A DNA stretch of 64,000 bases from Halomonas sp. HL-93 (GTDB taxonomy: Bacteria > Pseudomonadota > Gammaproteobacteria > Pseudomonadales > Halomonadaceae), in NCBI RefSeq assembly GCF_900086985.1, contig NZ_LT593974.1, positions 3,162,001 through 3,226,000 of the forward strand. Direction: 5' to 3'. The notes beneath the pieces were generated by a model. That model did no database searches. It worked only from the letters and a program-made list of their open reading frames with translations, and was not told the origin of the DNA. This document shows, one piece after another, positions 27,383 through 35,320 of the stretch; the stretch's first letter is position 1, and each line of letters opens with the position of its first letter. The position numbers were made by a program, and so were the translations under genes.

Positions 27383-28726
27383 TTAGCCATCGACCAACCG
27401 CTTTAAAAACTCAGCTATTTTCCTAGTTCCGCCGGAAAGCCCCCGAAGGGTTGGCCGGACTAACCGCCGCCTATCATAGGCACTACGTTGATCTAGATTG
27501 GCAACTTTTGTCGTCGAATTAGCTATTTTCCCACCCACTACGGCAGCTAGAGCGATATACAACCACCACCGTTGGTATCGGTCCTGCTGATTGCTTGCGA
27601 TTGCCGCGCTCGAATTTTCCTGACGAGCCCTAGAAACAACCAGTGTTGGAATGATGCATTCACTAGCGAGAGCAACCGAATGTGTGATCATATATTTATC
27701 TACTAACCCTTCCGGTGGATCAGGGAAAGAGGTGCAGAATGCAGATGGCACTTGTTGACAGACTCCAGACGGTCTAGCGTATCGCCGAATACCTTCGCCA
27801 AGTTCTTCGATAGGACAAACAGTGCGGTTATATTGTTCGATCTCATTACGGATTTCGATGATTTCTTTTTCTGACATCGACCTGCTATTACCAGCATAGA
27901 TGTCAGCACTCTCAGTGGGGCCAAAGAGGTGAAAAGTGCCCGGACCATAGGCCGCGTATTCATTCAATGTTTGTTGCACATCAGAAGCCCATATACACGA
28001 AGGCGTTTCTGTCAGGCCTTCTGCCTTACAAACCTGATCGTAGCTCCGCACTTGATTCAATAAATACAAGCTCGCTTGTCGGCTTAGTCGATTTTCTTCG
28101 GCAAGGTTTGACGCATGGCGATTTCCAACAGAGTCTGCCACAAAAAATATCCCAGCAAAAAGCGCCGTTGCATACCAGAGATGATCATAGTAACCGCGAA
28201 ATTTATCATTTAAATGGAGGGTGTCGTAGGCAATTACGGTTATGCACCATCCCGTTAACAGGCTAATAATCAAGAGAGGAACAAGTCCCAACGGGCTCCC
28301 TAGAGCACCACCTCCACCAATGTAAAAAGAATCAGGAAGGTAGTTTATTTGAGGCCACTGCCCAGCAAGGTTCAATAATCCAGGAAGAGCTAATACCGCA
28401 GAGATAGCGGCAACGCCCCGCCACCGAGCAATCACAAATCCTGCAGCTAAAAGCGCACCAATAAGGATAATCGAGCACATCAAAAGGAGGCCGAGAATCG
28501 GAGTTACTGCCTCTGCAGGGGACCAGTAACTTCCAACTATAACTCCATCATCATTTAGTTCTAAAAAGTTCGAAGATGCTAGGCCAATTCCCTCTAAAAT
28601 CTGTTGAACGCTATATGCTGCACCGTAGAGAAATGCGATATAAGGAAATAAAAAAGACAAATCCGACTCCCAACTTATCTTGCTTCTAAAAGTAATCATA
28701 CGAGTGGCTATATTACTTCCTGACAT
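27383..28726 (-). CDS. Unknown multi-pass membrane protein
   Basis: A 447-residue protein I do not recognise. The first ~230 residues hold about five hydrophobic helices (near 27-45, 75-98, 103-123, 145-170, 185-205). A soluble, cysteine-containing middle region follows (about 215-345), with Cys in QVCKAEG, PSCIW, TVCPIE, GVCQQ and AFCTSF and a Ser/Glu-rich segment. A further helix lies near 385-400, with a basic C-terminus. The many cysteines suggest that the middle domain is periplasmic with disulfides. The gene is AT-rich relative to the flanks and has no evident operon partner. The 252-bp gap on its left to rnz shows nothing that I can identify. Confidence 0.7.
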   Translation of the reverse strand: MSGSNIATRMITFRSKISWESDLSFLFPYIAFLYGAAYSVQQILEGIGLASSNFLELNDDGVIVGSYWSPAEAVTPILGLLLMCSIILIGALLAAGFVIARWRGVAAISAVLALPGLLNLAGQWPQINYLPDSFYIGGGGALGSPLGLVPLLIISLLTGWCITVIAYDTLHLNDKFRGYYDHLWYATALFAGIFFVADSVGNRHASNLAEENRLSRQASLYLLNQVRSYDQVCKAEGLTETPSCIWASDVQQTLNEYAAYGPGTFHLFGPTESADIYAGNSRSMSEKEIIEIRNEIEQYNRTVCPIEELGEGIRRYARPSGVCQQVPSAFCTSFPDPPEGLVDKYMITHSVALASECIIPTLVVSRARQENSSAAIASNQQDRYQRWWLYIALAAVVGGKIANSTTKVANLDQRSAYDRRRLVRPTLRGLSGGTRKIAEFLKRLVDG

Positions 28727-28784
28727 GACTACTACATTCAGACACAGTATCTCGTCACTCTTTTAGCCTCTCACTCACTAGGCC

Positions 28785-30050
28785 TCATTCTTTCAAAAGC
28801 AAGGATGCCACTACACCCAAGCCGCTTATAGCTAAGGGTAGAATTAACGCGAGTTGATAGCTCTGAAGGCTTGGAACGGTTTCTGGTTCAGCAGCAGAGA
28901 CGCTATCAAGAATGATCCCAAAACCTGATTGCACCAAAGCTGCTGTCAGGAAGGCCCCCATGTTAACTAGAGCAGTCGCAAAACCAACATTCGCCAAGGC
29001 GACTGTCTCCTTGGTAGCTGCAAAGATAACACCGACCGGCCCGCCAGAGAGTCCTAAAAGTACAAACAGTGCCATTGCCGCCCAACCAGGCTCCCACTCT
29101 GCAAACGCCATAAGCGCCCATACCGCGACGGACAGCATAGCCGTCACAATAATGATGGGTTTCTTCGCCCCAATCCGGTCAGCGATCCACCCCCAAAATA
29201 AAGAACTCAAACCATACACCATTAAAGCAACGGTGGCATATTGTGCTGCTTGCGTTGATTGGATGCTGAACCCATCGGCCAATAGCGGTACAGCCCATAG
29301 TCCTAAAAACGCATACAAGGTTCCGTTGGTAGCCGCGACACAAACAAATAGTAACCATACCTGGCGCTCTCTAAAGACATATCGATTTCCGCGCAGTATT
29401 GGATGCACAGTCGTCTTGGCTTTCGAGTCGCGTATCCGCTTTGGTGCTGCGTCGTCTTTACAGAAAATAAGCAGACATGCAGTGGCCAATAAGGTTAAGG
29501 CTGCGAAGAAAAGGACGACCTCTCTCCAGTTGAACCAATGCAACAAATGCGCTGTTGGGGTCTGCGCTATTACGCTTCCTAGCGCAGCCAGGAGCATGGT
29601 TGTACCCATAACCAGGGAATGGCGCTCTGGGGAAAACCAAGTAGCGTTGTAACTCATCAGGGCGACAAATACAGCTGACAGGCCCAGCCCCAATAACGCT
29701 GACCCCACAAGCAAAACGACAAGATTGGGCGCAAAACCAAAGGAAAAAGCACCTATCGCCGTTACTGTACCGCCGATAATGCCACCCTTCCGTACCCCCA
29801 CCGAGTCAGTAAAAATGCCAGCGGGCACCTGCATCAGCGTATAAATCCAGAAATGCATTGATGCCACAATGCCGAGCGTAGTGGCCGTTAAACTGAGCTC
29901 TTGCTGCATACTCCCTGAAAGGGTCGAAGGGGCAAAGCGGAAAAAAAATCCACTCATGAAAATACTAATGAGCAAGCACCAGCCTCCCCATTTAAGCCAG
30001 GTTATTGGAATCCGAAGGCGCCTCCCCATAACGGTACTTGTGCTATTCAT
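28785..30050 (-). CDS. MFS transporter
   Basis: A 421-residue major facilitator protein with about 12 membrane helices and an MFS loop signature in the first half (TDSVGVRKGG between helices 2 and 3). A second signature is IADRIGAKKP between helices 8 and 9. Start ATG 30050 overlaps the stop of the upstream Rieske oxygenase gene by eight bases. The frame is open further upstream, but that part lies inside the oxygenase. Coupling suggests that it imports the oxygenase substrate, or an osmolyte or aromatic compound; the substrate is not readable. Confidence 0.88.
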   Translation of the reverse strand: MNSTSTVMGRRLRIPITWLKWGGWCLLISIFMSGFFFRFAPSTLSGSMQQELSLTATTLGIVASMHFWIYTLMQVPAGIFTDSVGVRKGGIIGGTVTAIGAFSFGFAPNLVVLLVGSALLGLGLSAVFVALMSYNATWFSPERHSLVMGTTMLLAALGSVIAQTPTAHLLHWFNWREVVLFFAALTLLATACLLIFCKDDAAPKRIRDSKAKTTVHPILRGNRYVFRERQVWLLFVCVAATNGTLYAFLGLWAVPLLADGFSIQSTQAAQYATVALMVYGLSSLFWGWIADRIGAKKPIIIVTAMLSVAVWALMAFAEWEPGWAAMALFVLLGLSGGPVGVIFAATKETVALANVGFATALVNMGAFLTAALVQSGFGIILDSVSAAEPETVPSLQSYQLALILPLAISGLGVVASLLLKE

Positions 30051-31197
30051 ACCCCGCCTCCAGGAGCCTTGTTTCGAGTAGCTCCGAAAAGTAGGCGGCC
30101 ACCGGCTCAACTGGTGTGAAATGCCCTCGCACACGATTGCTCAATCCTTCTAGTTGGTATTCACAAATCTGGTCATCCTCAAGAATTACTTGATCGAGTC
30201 TTTCGAAATAGTGTGGTGCGATCTCGTTAAAGTCATGCCTCGCCAGGGTTTCATCATGAAACGCGTAACCAACATTGACGCTTGTGCGAGTAGCTGAGAT
30301 CGGGGTCTTCTGAATCCACCACATAACTTCGGGTGCAGTTACAATGAAAAAACCTGGCAGTATGACGCAGAAGTGGGTGCCTTCTGCCGCTTCACCGATA
30401 ACGCCACGGGGAGTTGGAAAGGCGAGGTTACGTTTTTCAGGAAATAATGCTGGAGAAAGAGAGTTCTGATGATAAACACCAAACCAGTTGCGATCATGTT
30501 CTACCGGCCTAACTGTTTGGCTACCAATCGAGCGACTGTGAATGAAGTTGGTATGAAGAGTCTCCATATCTACTTCAATATATAGCTTCCAATTGGTCGT
30601 TAATGCATAGGACTTTTCTTGAACACAATGCATTCTCTGAGTTTGGTGTGGTAGAGCTACCTTATCGATGTAGTTGCCTAGGTAGACCTCAAGCGGAATC
30701 TCGTTTTCTTCATTAAGATTGATGAATACAAAACCAGCTACAGCTTCACATTGAACTGGAACCAGATTTAGATTTAACTTTTTAAGATCACTTCTTTTCA
30801 CACTCCCACCTAAGCCAGGAGCGCTCATCAAATTTCCGAATGTGTCGTAAGACCACTTGTGAAAAGGGCATCTAAAGTGCGCATTCTTTCCGCAACTTTC
30901 GCTCGTTAAAGGAGCCCCACGATGTCTACATGTGTTTAGAAAGGCTCTGATAATACCGTCTTCACTACGAACAACGATGACACTGCGTTCCAAAAACCGA
31001 CGGCTTACAAAACTTCCAACGTTAGGGAGGGAAGTCGACAGGCAGGCAAAATGCCAGGCTGGAAAATGGATGGTTTGTAGTTCTCGTTCAAACCAGTGGT
31101 CATCGATATAGCATTCAGGGCGGAGCATTTTTGAGAGGTCTGCTTTATCGCATCCACCCTCAACGCTAGTGTGTAAGGAACTATTCGTCTCTGTCAT
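30043..31197 (-). CDS. Rieske [2Fe-2S] aromatic-ring-hydroxylating-type oxygenase, alpha subunit
   Basis: A 384-residue oxygenase. The Rieske cluster ligands are Cys90-x-His92 and Cys110-x2-His113 (CRHRG and CPFHKW). The C-terminal mononuclear-iron domain has NWKLYIEVDMETLHTNFIH, which supplies the two His ligands. No ferredoxin, reductase or beta subunit is adjacent. It resembles the group including carnitine, choline and glycine-betaine monooxygenases as well as aromatic dioxygenases, so the substrate is open. In a halophile a quaternary-amine substrate deserves thought. The frame opens at TTG 31293, but ATG 31197 gives a normal N-terminus. It forms an operon with the MFS gene, divergent from the LysR gene. 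Confidence 0.85.
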   Translation of the reverse strand: MTETNSSLHTSVEGGCDKADLSKMLRPECYIDDHWFERELQTIHFPAWHFACLSTSLPNVGSFVSRRFLERSVIVVRSEDGIIRAFLNTCRHRGAPLTSESCGKNAHFRCPFHKWSYDTFGNLMSAPGLGGSVKRSDLKKLNLNLVPVQCEAVAGFVFINLNEENEIPLEVYLGNYIDKVALPHQTQRMHCVQEKSYALTTNWKLYIEVDMETLHTNFIHSRSIGSQTVRPVEHDRNWFGVYHQNSLSPALFPEKRNLAFPTPRGVIGEAAEGTHFCVILPGFFIVTAPEVMWWIQKTPISATRTSVNVGYAFHDETLARHDFNEIAPHYFERLDQVILEDDQICEYQLEGLSNRVRGHFTPVEPVAAYFSELLETRLLEAGYE

Positions 31198-31286
31198 ATT
31201 TGTATCCACGTGTTTGTTTTCACAACAAGTGGTCTGAGCGTACAAAGCGATATGGGATAATTGGAAACGGAAATATTTGCTGAGGG

Positions 31287-31305
31287 GTATCAATTAATTC
31301 GATAC
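31287..31305. promoter_or_regulatory. Candidate LysR-type operator (T-N11-A)
   Basis: The inverted repeat GTATC-N9-GATAC contains the LysR box ATC-N9-GAT (T-N11-A) at 31289-31303. It sits in the gap between the Rieske oxygenase and LysR genes, about 90 bp from each translation start. This is where an autoregulating LysR protein normally binds. Confidence 0.5.
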
Positions 31306-31392
31306 TGGATCAGAGCCCTTTTTACATCACTCGATCGCCACTTCATCAACATGCATGGCGAATAAGACGATCCGACGGTAGGAGGTACCACA

Positions 31393-32286
31393 ATGAAATG
31401 GAGCTTGGACCAGCTGCGCACATTTATCTATGTTGCAGATTTGGGCGGTTTTTCACGGGCAGGAGAGCGACTCTTTCTGGCCCAATCTACTGTCAGTTGG
31501 CAAGTTCAGCAGCTTGAACGCCAGATTGGCGTTCCACTGCTCTACCGCACCCCAAAGGGCGTTACCCTTACCGAAAAAGGCCATGCCTTCTACCTAAGGG
31601 CACAAAAAGTCATTACCGCAAACGATGAGGCTGAGCGATGGTTGGCGCAGAGTTTTGCTGATCGTCAGATCATTCGATTCGCTACCACAGACTGCTACGC
31701 GACTTGTCTGTTGCCAAGCCTACTTGAGCTTTGGAAATGTCAGTTCCCCAATGTTCAAGTAACATTGGATTGTAGCTTCAGCACTGATATCTGGAAGCGT
31801 TATAAAAACGGGGAATTCGATATTGCTCTGGCTCAGCATTGTCCTTCTGACATCGATGCAGAGCCTATTCGAGTTGAACCATTGGAGTGGGTATGCGCCA
31901 GAAGTTCGCTCGTATGGAAACAGAGTACGCTACCTGTCGCTTTATTCGAGTACGGCTGCCCTGACAGAGAATTCATCCTAAATGCACTCAAAGGCGCAGG
32001 CCGTGAGTATAGAGTTGAGTTCGAAACCTACAGCTATGGAGGGCTTGTGGCAGCAGTGGAAAGCGGCGCTGTCGTTTCGACGCTGCCCAAATCAACGATA
32101 CCGCCCACCCTCAGGCGCCTTGATAGCCAGCATTCTCTCCCGCGGCTGCCCTCTTTAAACGTAAATTTAGCAAGCCCCAAAAAAAGTAGTGACCACATAT
32201 GCAGCCAACTGTATGACGCTGTTGTACTGCACTTGGCCGAACACGAGCAGAGTTTAGCAACAATAGGCGAGAAGTTACTCCAATAA
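31393..32286 (+). CDS. LysR family transcriptional regulator
   Basis: A 297-residue LysR regulator. The winged helix-turn-helix is at residues 5-62 (LRTFIYVADLGGFSRAGERL, then LAQSTVSWQVQQLERQIG). A periplasmic-binding-like effector domain runs from about 90, with TTDCYATCLLPSLLELW at its start. AGGAGGTACCACA precedes the ATG. It is divergent from the Rieske oxygenase-MFS operon and presumably activates it in response to the substrate. Base composition is similar to the oxygenase genes, so the three were probably gained together. Confidence 0.9.
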   Translation: MKWSLDQLRTFIYVADLGGFSRAGERLFLAQSTVSWQVQQLERQIGVPLLYRTPKGVTLTEKGHAFYLRAQKVITANDEAERWLAQSFADRQIIRFATTDCYATCLLPSLLELWKCQFPNVQVTLDCSFSTDIWKRYKNGEFDIALAQHCPSDIDAEPIRVEPLEWVCARSSLVWKQSTLPVALFEYGCPDREFILNALKGAGREYRVEFETYSYGGLVAAVESGAVVSTLPKSTIPPTLRRLDSQHSLPRLPSLNVNLASPKKSSDHICSQLYDAVVLHLAEHEQSLATIGEKLLQ

Positions 32287-32381
32287 GCACTGGCTCTCCC
32301 TTCTAAGAGCTATTTACGAGACTAACGTCAACCCATTTTCAGTAGCCGCGTTTTCGCAAGGATGGTCGAAACACAACCAAC

Positions 32382-32589
32382 CTATTCGCCCACCACCTTA
32401 GAAAAGCGGCCCGTTTTATCCAGGGTGTATCCGCCAAAATCCTGCGCCAAGTAAAGCGAGCACGAATAGACACTCTGGGCCTCTTGGCGGATCTCCTCAA
32501 TGGAAGGCAAGGGGGTACGGCTGGTAACGGGGGCTGAAGTGCGTCAGCACCAGACTGGGAAGCTGCACCGAATCGGTAAACGCGGCGCA
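32382..32589 (-). pseudogene. Truncated and frameshifted RNase Z gene (C-terminal third)
   Basis: Minus-strand translation gives FTDSVQLPSLVLTHFSPRYQ, then a frame break near 32505-32518 (about five bases fewer than the intact copy). It continues PSIEEIRQEAQSVYS and ends GYTLDKTGRFSKVVGE with a TAG stop. It aligns to the last third of the intact rnz gene at 26174. Similarity stops abruptly at about 32589, where the ccdAB cassette begins, so the 5' two thirds were lost at this junction. It is the second rnz tail in the region and cannot be functional. Confidence 0.85.
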
Positions 32590-32622
32590 ATTACAGCTGA
32601 CAATATTTAACGTTTTAGTTGC

Positions 32623-32651
32623 TTGAATGCGCACTGCCATGCGCATATGCT
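32623..32651 (+). promoter_or_regulatory. Probable sigma-70 promoter of ccdAB
   Basis: TTGAAT (32623-32628), a 17-base spacer, TATGCT (32646-32651), 35 bp before the ccdA ATG. The spacer and -10 contain GCGCAnTGCCATGCGCA-like symmetry. It lies inside the presumed cassette, so the toxin-antitoxin pair would be expressed without an integron promoter. Confidence 0.55.
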
Positions 32652-32685
32652 ATTTATACGCTTATGACAGTCACAGGGGGCTGCA

Positions 32686-32931
32686 ATGGCCGCGCTATAT
32701 AACACCGCAGCACCGAAAAAAGCCGCTAATTTGTCAGTTAACAGCGACTTGCTTCAAAAATCTCGCGCTTTGAACATTAACCTCTCTGCCACACTAGAAC
32801 GAGCATTGAGAGAAGAGTTGGCAAAATGCGAGGCTTCCCAGTGGGTTGAAGAAAATCGAGCTGCGATCACAAGCTACAACGAATTTGTAGAGCAGCATGG
32901 CTGCTTCGGTGACGAATTCAGGGAGTTTTGA
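32686..32931 (+). CDS. ccdA: CcdA-type antitoxin
   Basis: An 81-residue CcdA family protein. The N-terminal ribbon-helix-helix (about 14-45, including NLSVNSDLLQKSRALNINLSATLE) should bind the operator. The C-terminal half (about 50-81, WVEENRAAITSYNEFVEQHG) should wrap the CcdB toxin. GGGGG is present before the ATG. Its TGA overlaps the ccdB ATG by one base (TGATG). It lies in reverse orientation relative to the other cassette genes, immediately beside an rnz fragment. Confidence 0.9.
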   Translation: MAALYNTAAPKKAANLSVNSDLLQKSRALNINLSATLERALREELAKCEASQWVEENRAAITSYNEFVEQHGCFGDEFREF

Positions 32932-33248
32932 TGGCACAGTTCGATGTTTACCCTAACCCCAGCAAGACCAGCAGAGCGTACTACCCTTACCTTGTCGATA
33001 TTCAGAGCAGCCTACTGAGCGAACTGACAACTCGCATCGTCATCCCTTTGGGGAAACGCTCCGCATTGGGTGGCAACGCCATGCAAGGGCTCACGCCAGA
33101 AATCAGCTTTGCAGACCAGGAGCTTCTATTGTTGACCCCACAAATTTCCTCTGTTTCTGAAAAGCATCTCAAAAACCCGGTGGGTTCTTTATCGCATTTC
33201 AGAGACCAGATTGTTGGCGCCTTGGACATGGCCATCACTGGCATTTAA
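32931..33248 (+). CDS. ccdB: CcdB-type gyrase toxin
   Basis: A 105-residue CcdB family protein. It starts MAQFDVYPNP, has YPYLVDIQSSLLSELTTRIVIPL, and ends MAITGI, matching the family's C-terminal Gly-Ile that contacts the DNA gyrase GyrA subunit (the usual Trp is Thr here). It traps gyrase on DNA unless neutralised by CcdA. Start ATG 32931 overlaps the ccdA stop; an in-frame TTG at 32928 is less likely. The TAA stop lies within an attC-like core (33243-33249). The Trp-to-Thr change may weaken toxicity; that is inference. Confidence 0.9.
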   Translation: MAQFDVYPNPSKTSRAYYPYLVDIQSSLLSELTTRIVIPLGKRSALGGNAMQGLTPEISFADQELLLLTPQISSVSEKHLKNPVGSLSHFRDQIVGALDMAITGI

Positions 33249-33271
33249 CGCCCGCAATAACGGCGTTAGGA
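33243..33271 (-). other. Degenerate integron attC-like site (cassette boundary)
   Basis: On the minus strand, GTTAAAT (33249-33243) fits the core GTTRRRY and is preceded by GCGGGC, as in the other sites here. The partner core reads TCCTAAC (33271-33265), one mismatch from RYYYAAC. The pair is much closer than usual, and the 45 bp up to the LysE stop contain a GC-rich attC-like middle, so the site may be rearranged. Confidence 0.5.
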
Positions 33272-33316
33272 ACGAGCGTCCGGCGACCGCAGAGAACAAA
33301 TAATTGCTTTGCTAGC

Positions 33317-33937
33317 TCATTCACGACGCGCTAGCAAAAGCCCAATACCAGCGCTACCCAGCAGGCCCGCGCAAACCCGGTTGAACACACGACGCATCGA
33401 AGGTCGAGAGAACCAATGACGCAATACTTGCCCAACAAATGCATACCCGGCTATCGCTATCCATTCAAGCACCAAAAACAGGATACCTAGCACCAGGAAC
33501 TGAAATCCGACAGAACCGGCAGGGTCGACAAACTGAGGCAGGAAAGCGGTAAAAATCAAAATAGCCTTAGGGTTACCGGCCGCCAGAAGAAACTCTTGCC
33601 TCCCCAATTGGAGCAAGCTTCTACCTCCAAGGGCTTCATTTTCATTGTCAGAAGGGTCTGCAGTCCACAATTGAAAAGCAATCCAAAGCAGATAAAGGCC
33701 TCCGACAACCTTTATGATGAGAAATAACTTTTCAGATGTGTACAGCACGGTGGCAAGCCCCGTCGCCGCAAGCGTAATCATGCCCACGAAGGCAACCAGC
33801 CGACCGATACCAGCATAGCAAGCAGTTCTGACGCCGTACCGCTTCGCGTTAGCCATTGACAGCAGATTATTGGGCCCAGGCGCCATGTTCAGAGCAAAGC
33901 ACGCTGGTATGAATAATAAGATAGTCATTAGCGACAC
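33317..33937 (-). CDS. LysE family amino-acid/threonine exporter (cassette gene)
   Basis: A 206-residue membrane protein with six helices. The LysE/RhtB signature is NMAPGPNNLLSMANAKRYGVR (about 17-37), and the middle has the family motif LAAGNPKAILIFTAFLPQF. It exports amino acids such as homoserine, threonine or lysine; specificity is unknown. The GTG start at 33937 has AGGGG eight bases upstream. The gene lies between two attC-like sites, so I read it as an integron cassette gene. Confidence 0.9.
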   Translation of the reverse strand: MSLMTILLFIPACFALNMAPGPNNLLSMANAKRYGVRTACYAGIGRLVAFVGMITLAATGLATVLYTSEKLFLIIKVVGGLYLLWIAFQLWTADPSDNENEALGGRSLLQLGRQEFLLAAGNPKAILIFTAFLPQFVDPAGSVGFQFLVLGILFLVLEWIAIAGYAFVGQVLRHWFSRPSMRRVFNRVCAGLLGSAGIGLLLARRE

Positions 33938-33951
33938 AGCTAATTCCCCTT

Positions 33952-34024
33952 TTTAAACGCCCGCAGCACCGGGCAATTTGGAGCGCTAGCGAACAGTTGC
34001 TCCGCATGATGGCGCTTGTTAAAC
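33952..34024 (-). other. Integron attC site (after the DUF4440 gene)
   Basis: A 73-bp site. On the minus strand R'' is GTTTAAC (34024-34018), four bases after the DUF4440 stop. The other end is GGGCGTTTAAA (R' with one or two changes from GTTRRRY). Inner inverted repeats include GGAGC/GCTCC around 33980-34012. It shares the CGCCCG...CAATTTGGAGC block with the attC at 36448. Confidence 0.75.
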
Positions 34025-34027
34025 GGC

Positions 34028-34384
34028 TCAAGTCACTACGGTAGATTGGTGATGCAGCATTTGCCAGCGACCATCTTGCTTTACCCACACAGAGCTTCGA
34101 TAGGCTATTTCCCGAGCTGATTTTATCGACCGATACGTAACCAAAATGTGCTCATTTCCCAATGATTTGAACTTGAAACCACTGAGCTGATAGGTGGTTG
34201 TGCTCGGAGTATTGGCGTTGTCTAGTACGTCCCTCTTATGGATAACCACTCCAGAGCTACCGAACTCAAGAAACTCATCAGAGAGTAACTCCTGCAGACG
34301 AGCAGCATCCTTTCGGGTGCCAGGATCAACCAACTCCATTTCTAAAGATTCAATTTCTTTGAAAACGTCCATTTCTGATTCCAT
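34028..34384 (-). CDS. DUF4440 / SnoaL-like protein (cassette gene)
   Basis: A 118-residue cystatin-like fold protein of the DUF4440/NTF2-like group. It begins with the helix pair ...ESLEMELVDPGTRKDAARLQELLSDEF, continues with strands including FLEFGSSGVVIHKRDVLD, and ends RWQMLHHQSTVV, a common ending of this family. Such proteins bind small ligands or form dimers; the role is unknown. The ATG overlaps a GTTAAAT core (34389-34383), so translation begins right at the cassette boundary and no ribosome site is visible inside it. Confidence 0.85.
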   Translation of the reverse strand: MESEMDVFKEIESLEMELVDPGTRKDAARLQELLSDEFLEFGSSGVVIHKRDVLDNANTPSTTTYQLSGFKFKSLGNEHILVTYRSIKSAREIAYRSSVWVKQDGRWQMLHHQSTVVT

Positions 34385-34541
34385 TTAACTTTTATTAGCT
34401 CGATGAGGGTAATAGCCGTACAGGCCGTTTGATCAAAATGCAAACGACACAAGTCATTATTTATGGTTTGTAGCGTGCCCTATCAATCGCTGATCAAGGC
34501 TTGGCTTGCGGATGATGTAAACGACAGCCGGCGACCTGAGG

Positions 34542-34619
34542 TGGTAACGCAGAGCGCATCGGTGGCCTTGATGCAACGAAGCGTAGACAAGGGCGTCCAA
34601 GTGCCGCATTTGGTTAAAT
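34542..34619 (-). other. Integron attC-like site (after the ParE gene)
   Basis: A 78-bp region. On the minus strand R'' is ATTTAAC (34619-34613), two bases after the toxin TAG. The stem CTTGT/ACAAG lies in the middle and the distal end reads GCGTTACCA (R' with deviations). About 150 bp between it and the next core (34383-34389) hold no supported gene. Confidence 0.55.
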
Positions 34620-34621
34620 TG

Positions 34622-34903
34622 CTATCGCTCACCCTCAAGGCCAGGCCAAATCCGGAGAATAATGATGGCACTGGCATGAATTGAATATCGAATGACGTAT
34701 TTTCCGAAAACCATATTTCGAACAGAGTCAGGCACCGGTGCCATTTCAACGGGTGTGCCCATGTTGAAGGAGTCTGGAAGTAATTCGATTTTGCCAACCA
34801 GCTCTGAAGCTATCCTGGCTGCCGCCGTCGGATTATGCACTGCAATAAACTCCCGAAGACGTATCAAATCACCAATGGCTTCGTCCGTGTAAACCAGTTT
34901 CAC
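34622..34903 (-). CDS. RelE/ParE family toxin (cassette gene)
   Basis: A 93-residue ParE/RelE superfamily toxin. The N-terminal helices have YTDEAIGDLIRLREFIAVHNPTAA, and the later strands have GKYVIRYSIHASAIIILRIWPG, the usual ParE ending with Arg-Ile-Trp. It should poison gyrase (ParE type) rather than act as a ribosome-dependent RNase, judging by the ending. Start GTG 34903 overlaps the antitoxin stop by four bases (GTGA). The gene ends directly before an attC-like core. Confidence 0.88.
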   Translation of the reverse strand: MKLVYTDEAIGDLIRLREFIAVHNPTAAARIASELVGKIELLPDSFNMGTPVEMAPVPDSVRNMVFGKYVIRYSIHASAIIILRIWPGLEGER

Positions 34904-35172
34904 TTACCTGACCCCGGGGCATCCTGCTCGTTTTCGGTTCCCCAGCTCTTAAGCCAGTTGTGAACCTCGCTAGCATCAACAACCTTGCCCTGGGCGGCAG
35001 ACTCCATTGCCTCTAACGTTTGCCTCCACCGCTCTTGCTCGAGCTGCTGCTTTTCTATGTATTCCGCAAGCGCCTGGTTAATCACCCAGCCTTTGCTCCT
35101 GTGCAGCCTGCTGGCGATGGCTTCCAGATGCTGTTCAACGTCTGCTTGAAGGCGAACTGTGGTGACACTCAT
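34900..35172 (-). CDS. Ribbon-helix-helix antitoxin (cassette gene)
   Basis: A 90-residue protein. The RHH DNA-binding region (residues 3-45) has TTVRLQADVEQHLEAIASRL and HRSKGWVINQALAEYIEKQ. The Gln/Glu-rich C-terminal half should bind the toxin. It is the first gene of the parD-parE-type pair. Upstream (35194-35218) is an inverted repeat GACTA-N15-TAGTC that could be its operator; the evidence is weak. Confidence 0.88.
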   Translation of the reverse strand: MSVTTVRLQADVEQHLEAIASRLHRSKGWVINQALAEYIEKQQLEQERWRQTLEAMESAAQGKVVDASEVHNWLKSWGTENEQDAPGSGK

Positions 35173-35236
35173 GGCTATACCCCCAAATTTGGCGACTACA
35201 ACGTATTACAGCATAGTCACTGAGGGTGCGGCAAAA

Positions 35237-35320
35237 ATTTAACGCCCTATGTTCAGCGATGCAGCTCTGCTACATCCGGTGCGGTCCTCCGGCCGCACGG
35301 ACTGAAACGTACTGTTAGTC
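35237..35320 (-). other. Integron attC site (after the PD-(D/E)XK-like gene)
   Basis: An 84-bp site. On the minus strand it starts with GACTAAC (35320-35314), which contains the TAA stop of the upstream gene, and ends GGGCGTTAAAT (core GTTAAAT, exact GTTRRRY). The middle has a strong GTGCGG/CCGCAC hairpin (about 35278-35300). Confidence 0.8.

Noticed and set aside
32339..32590. 83-codon minus-strand frame starting MRRVYRFG
   Set aside because: It is in a different frame from the recognisable RNase Z remnant that occupies the same bases; the remnant explains the sequence.
34463..34684. 73-codon plus-strand frame in the cassette array
   Set aside because: It overlaps the attC-like site and the end of the ParE toxin gene, has no good ribosome site and no family resemblance.
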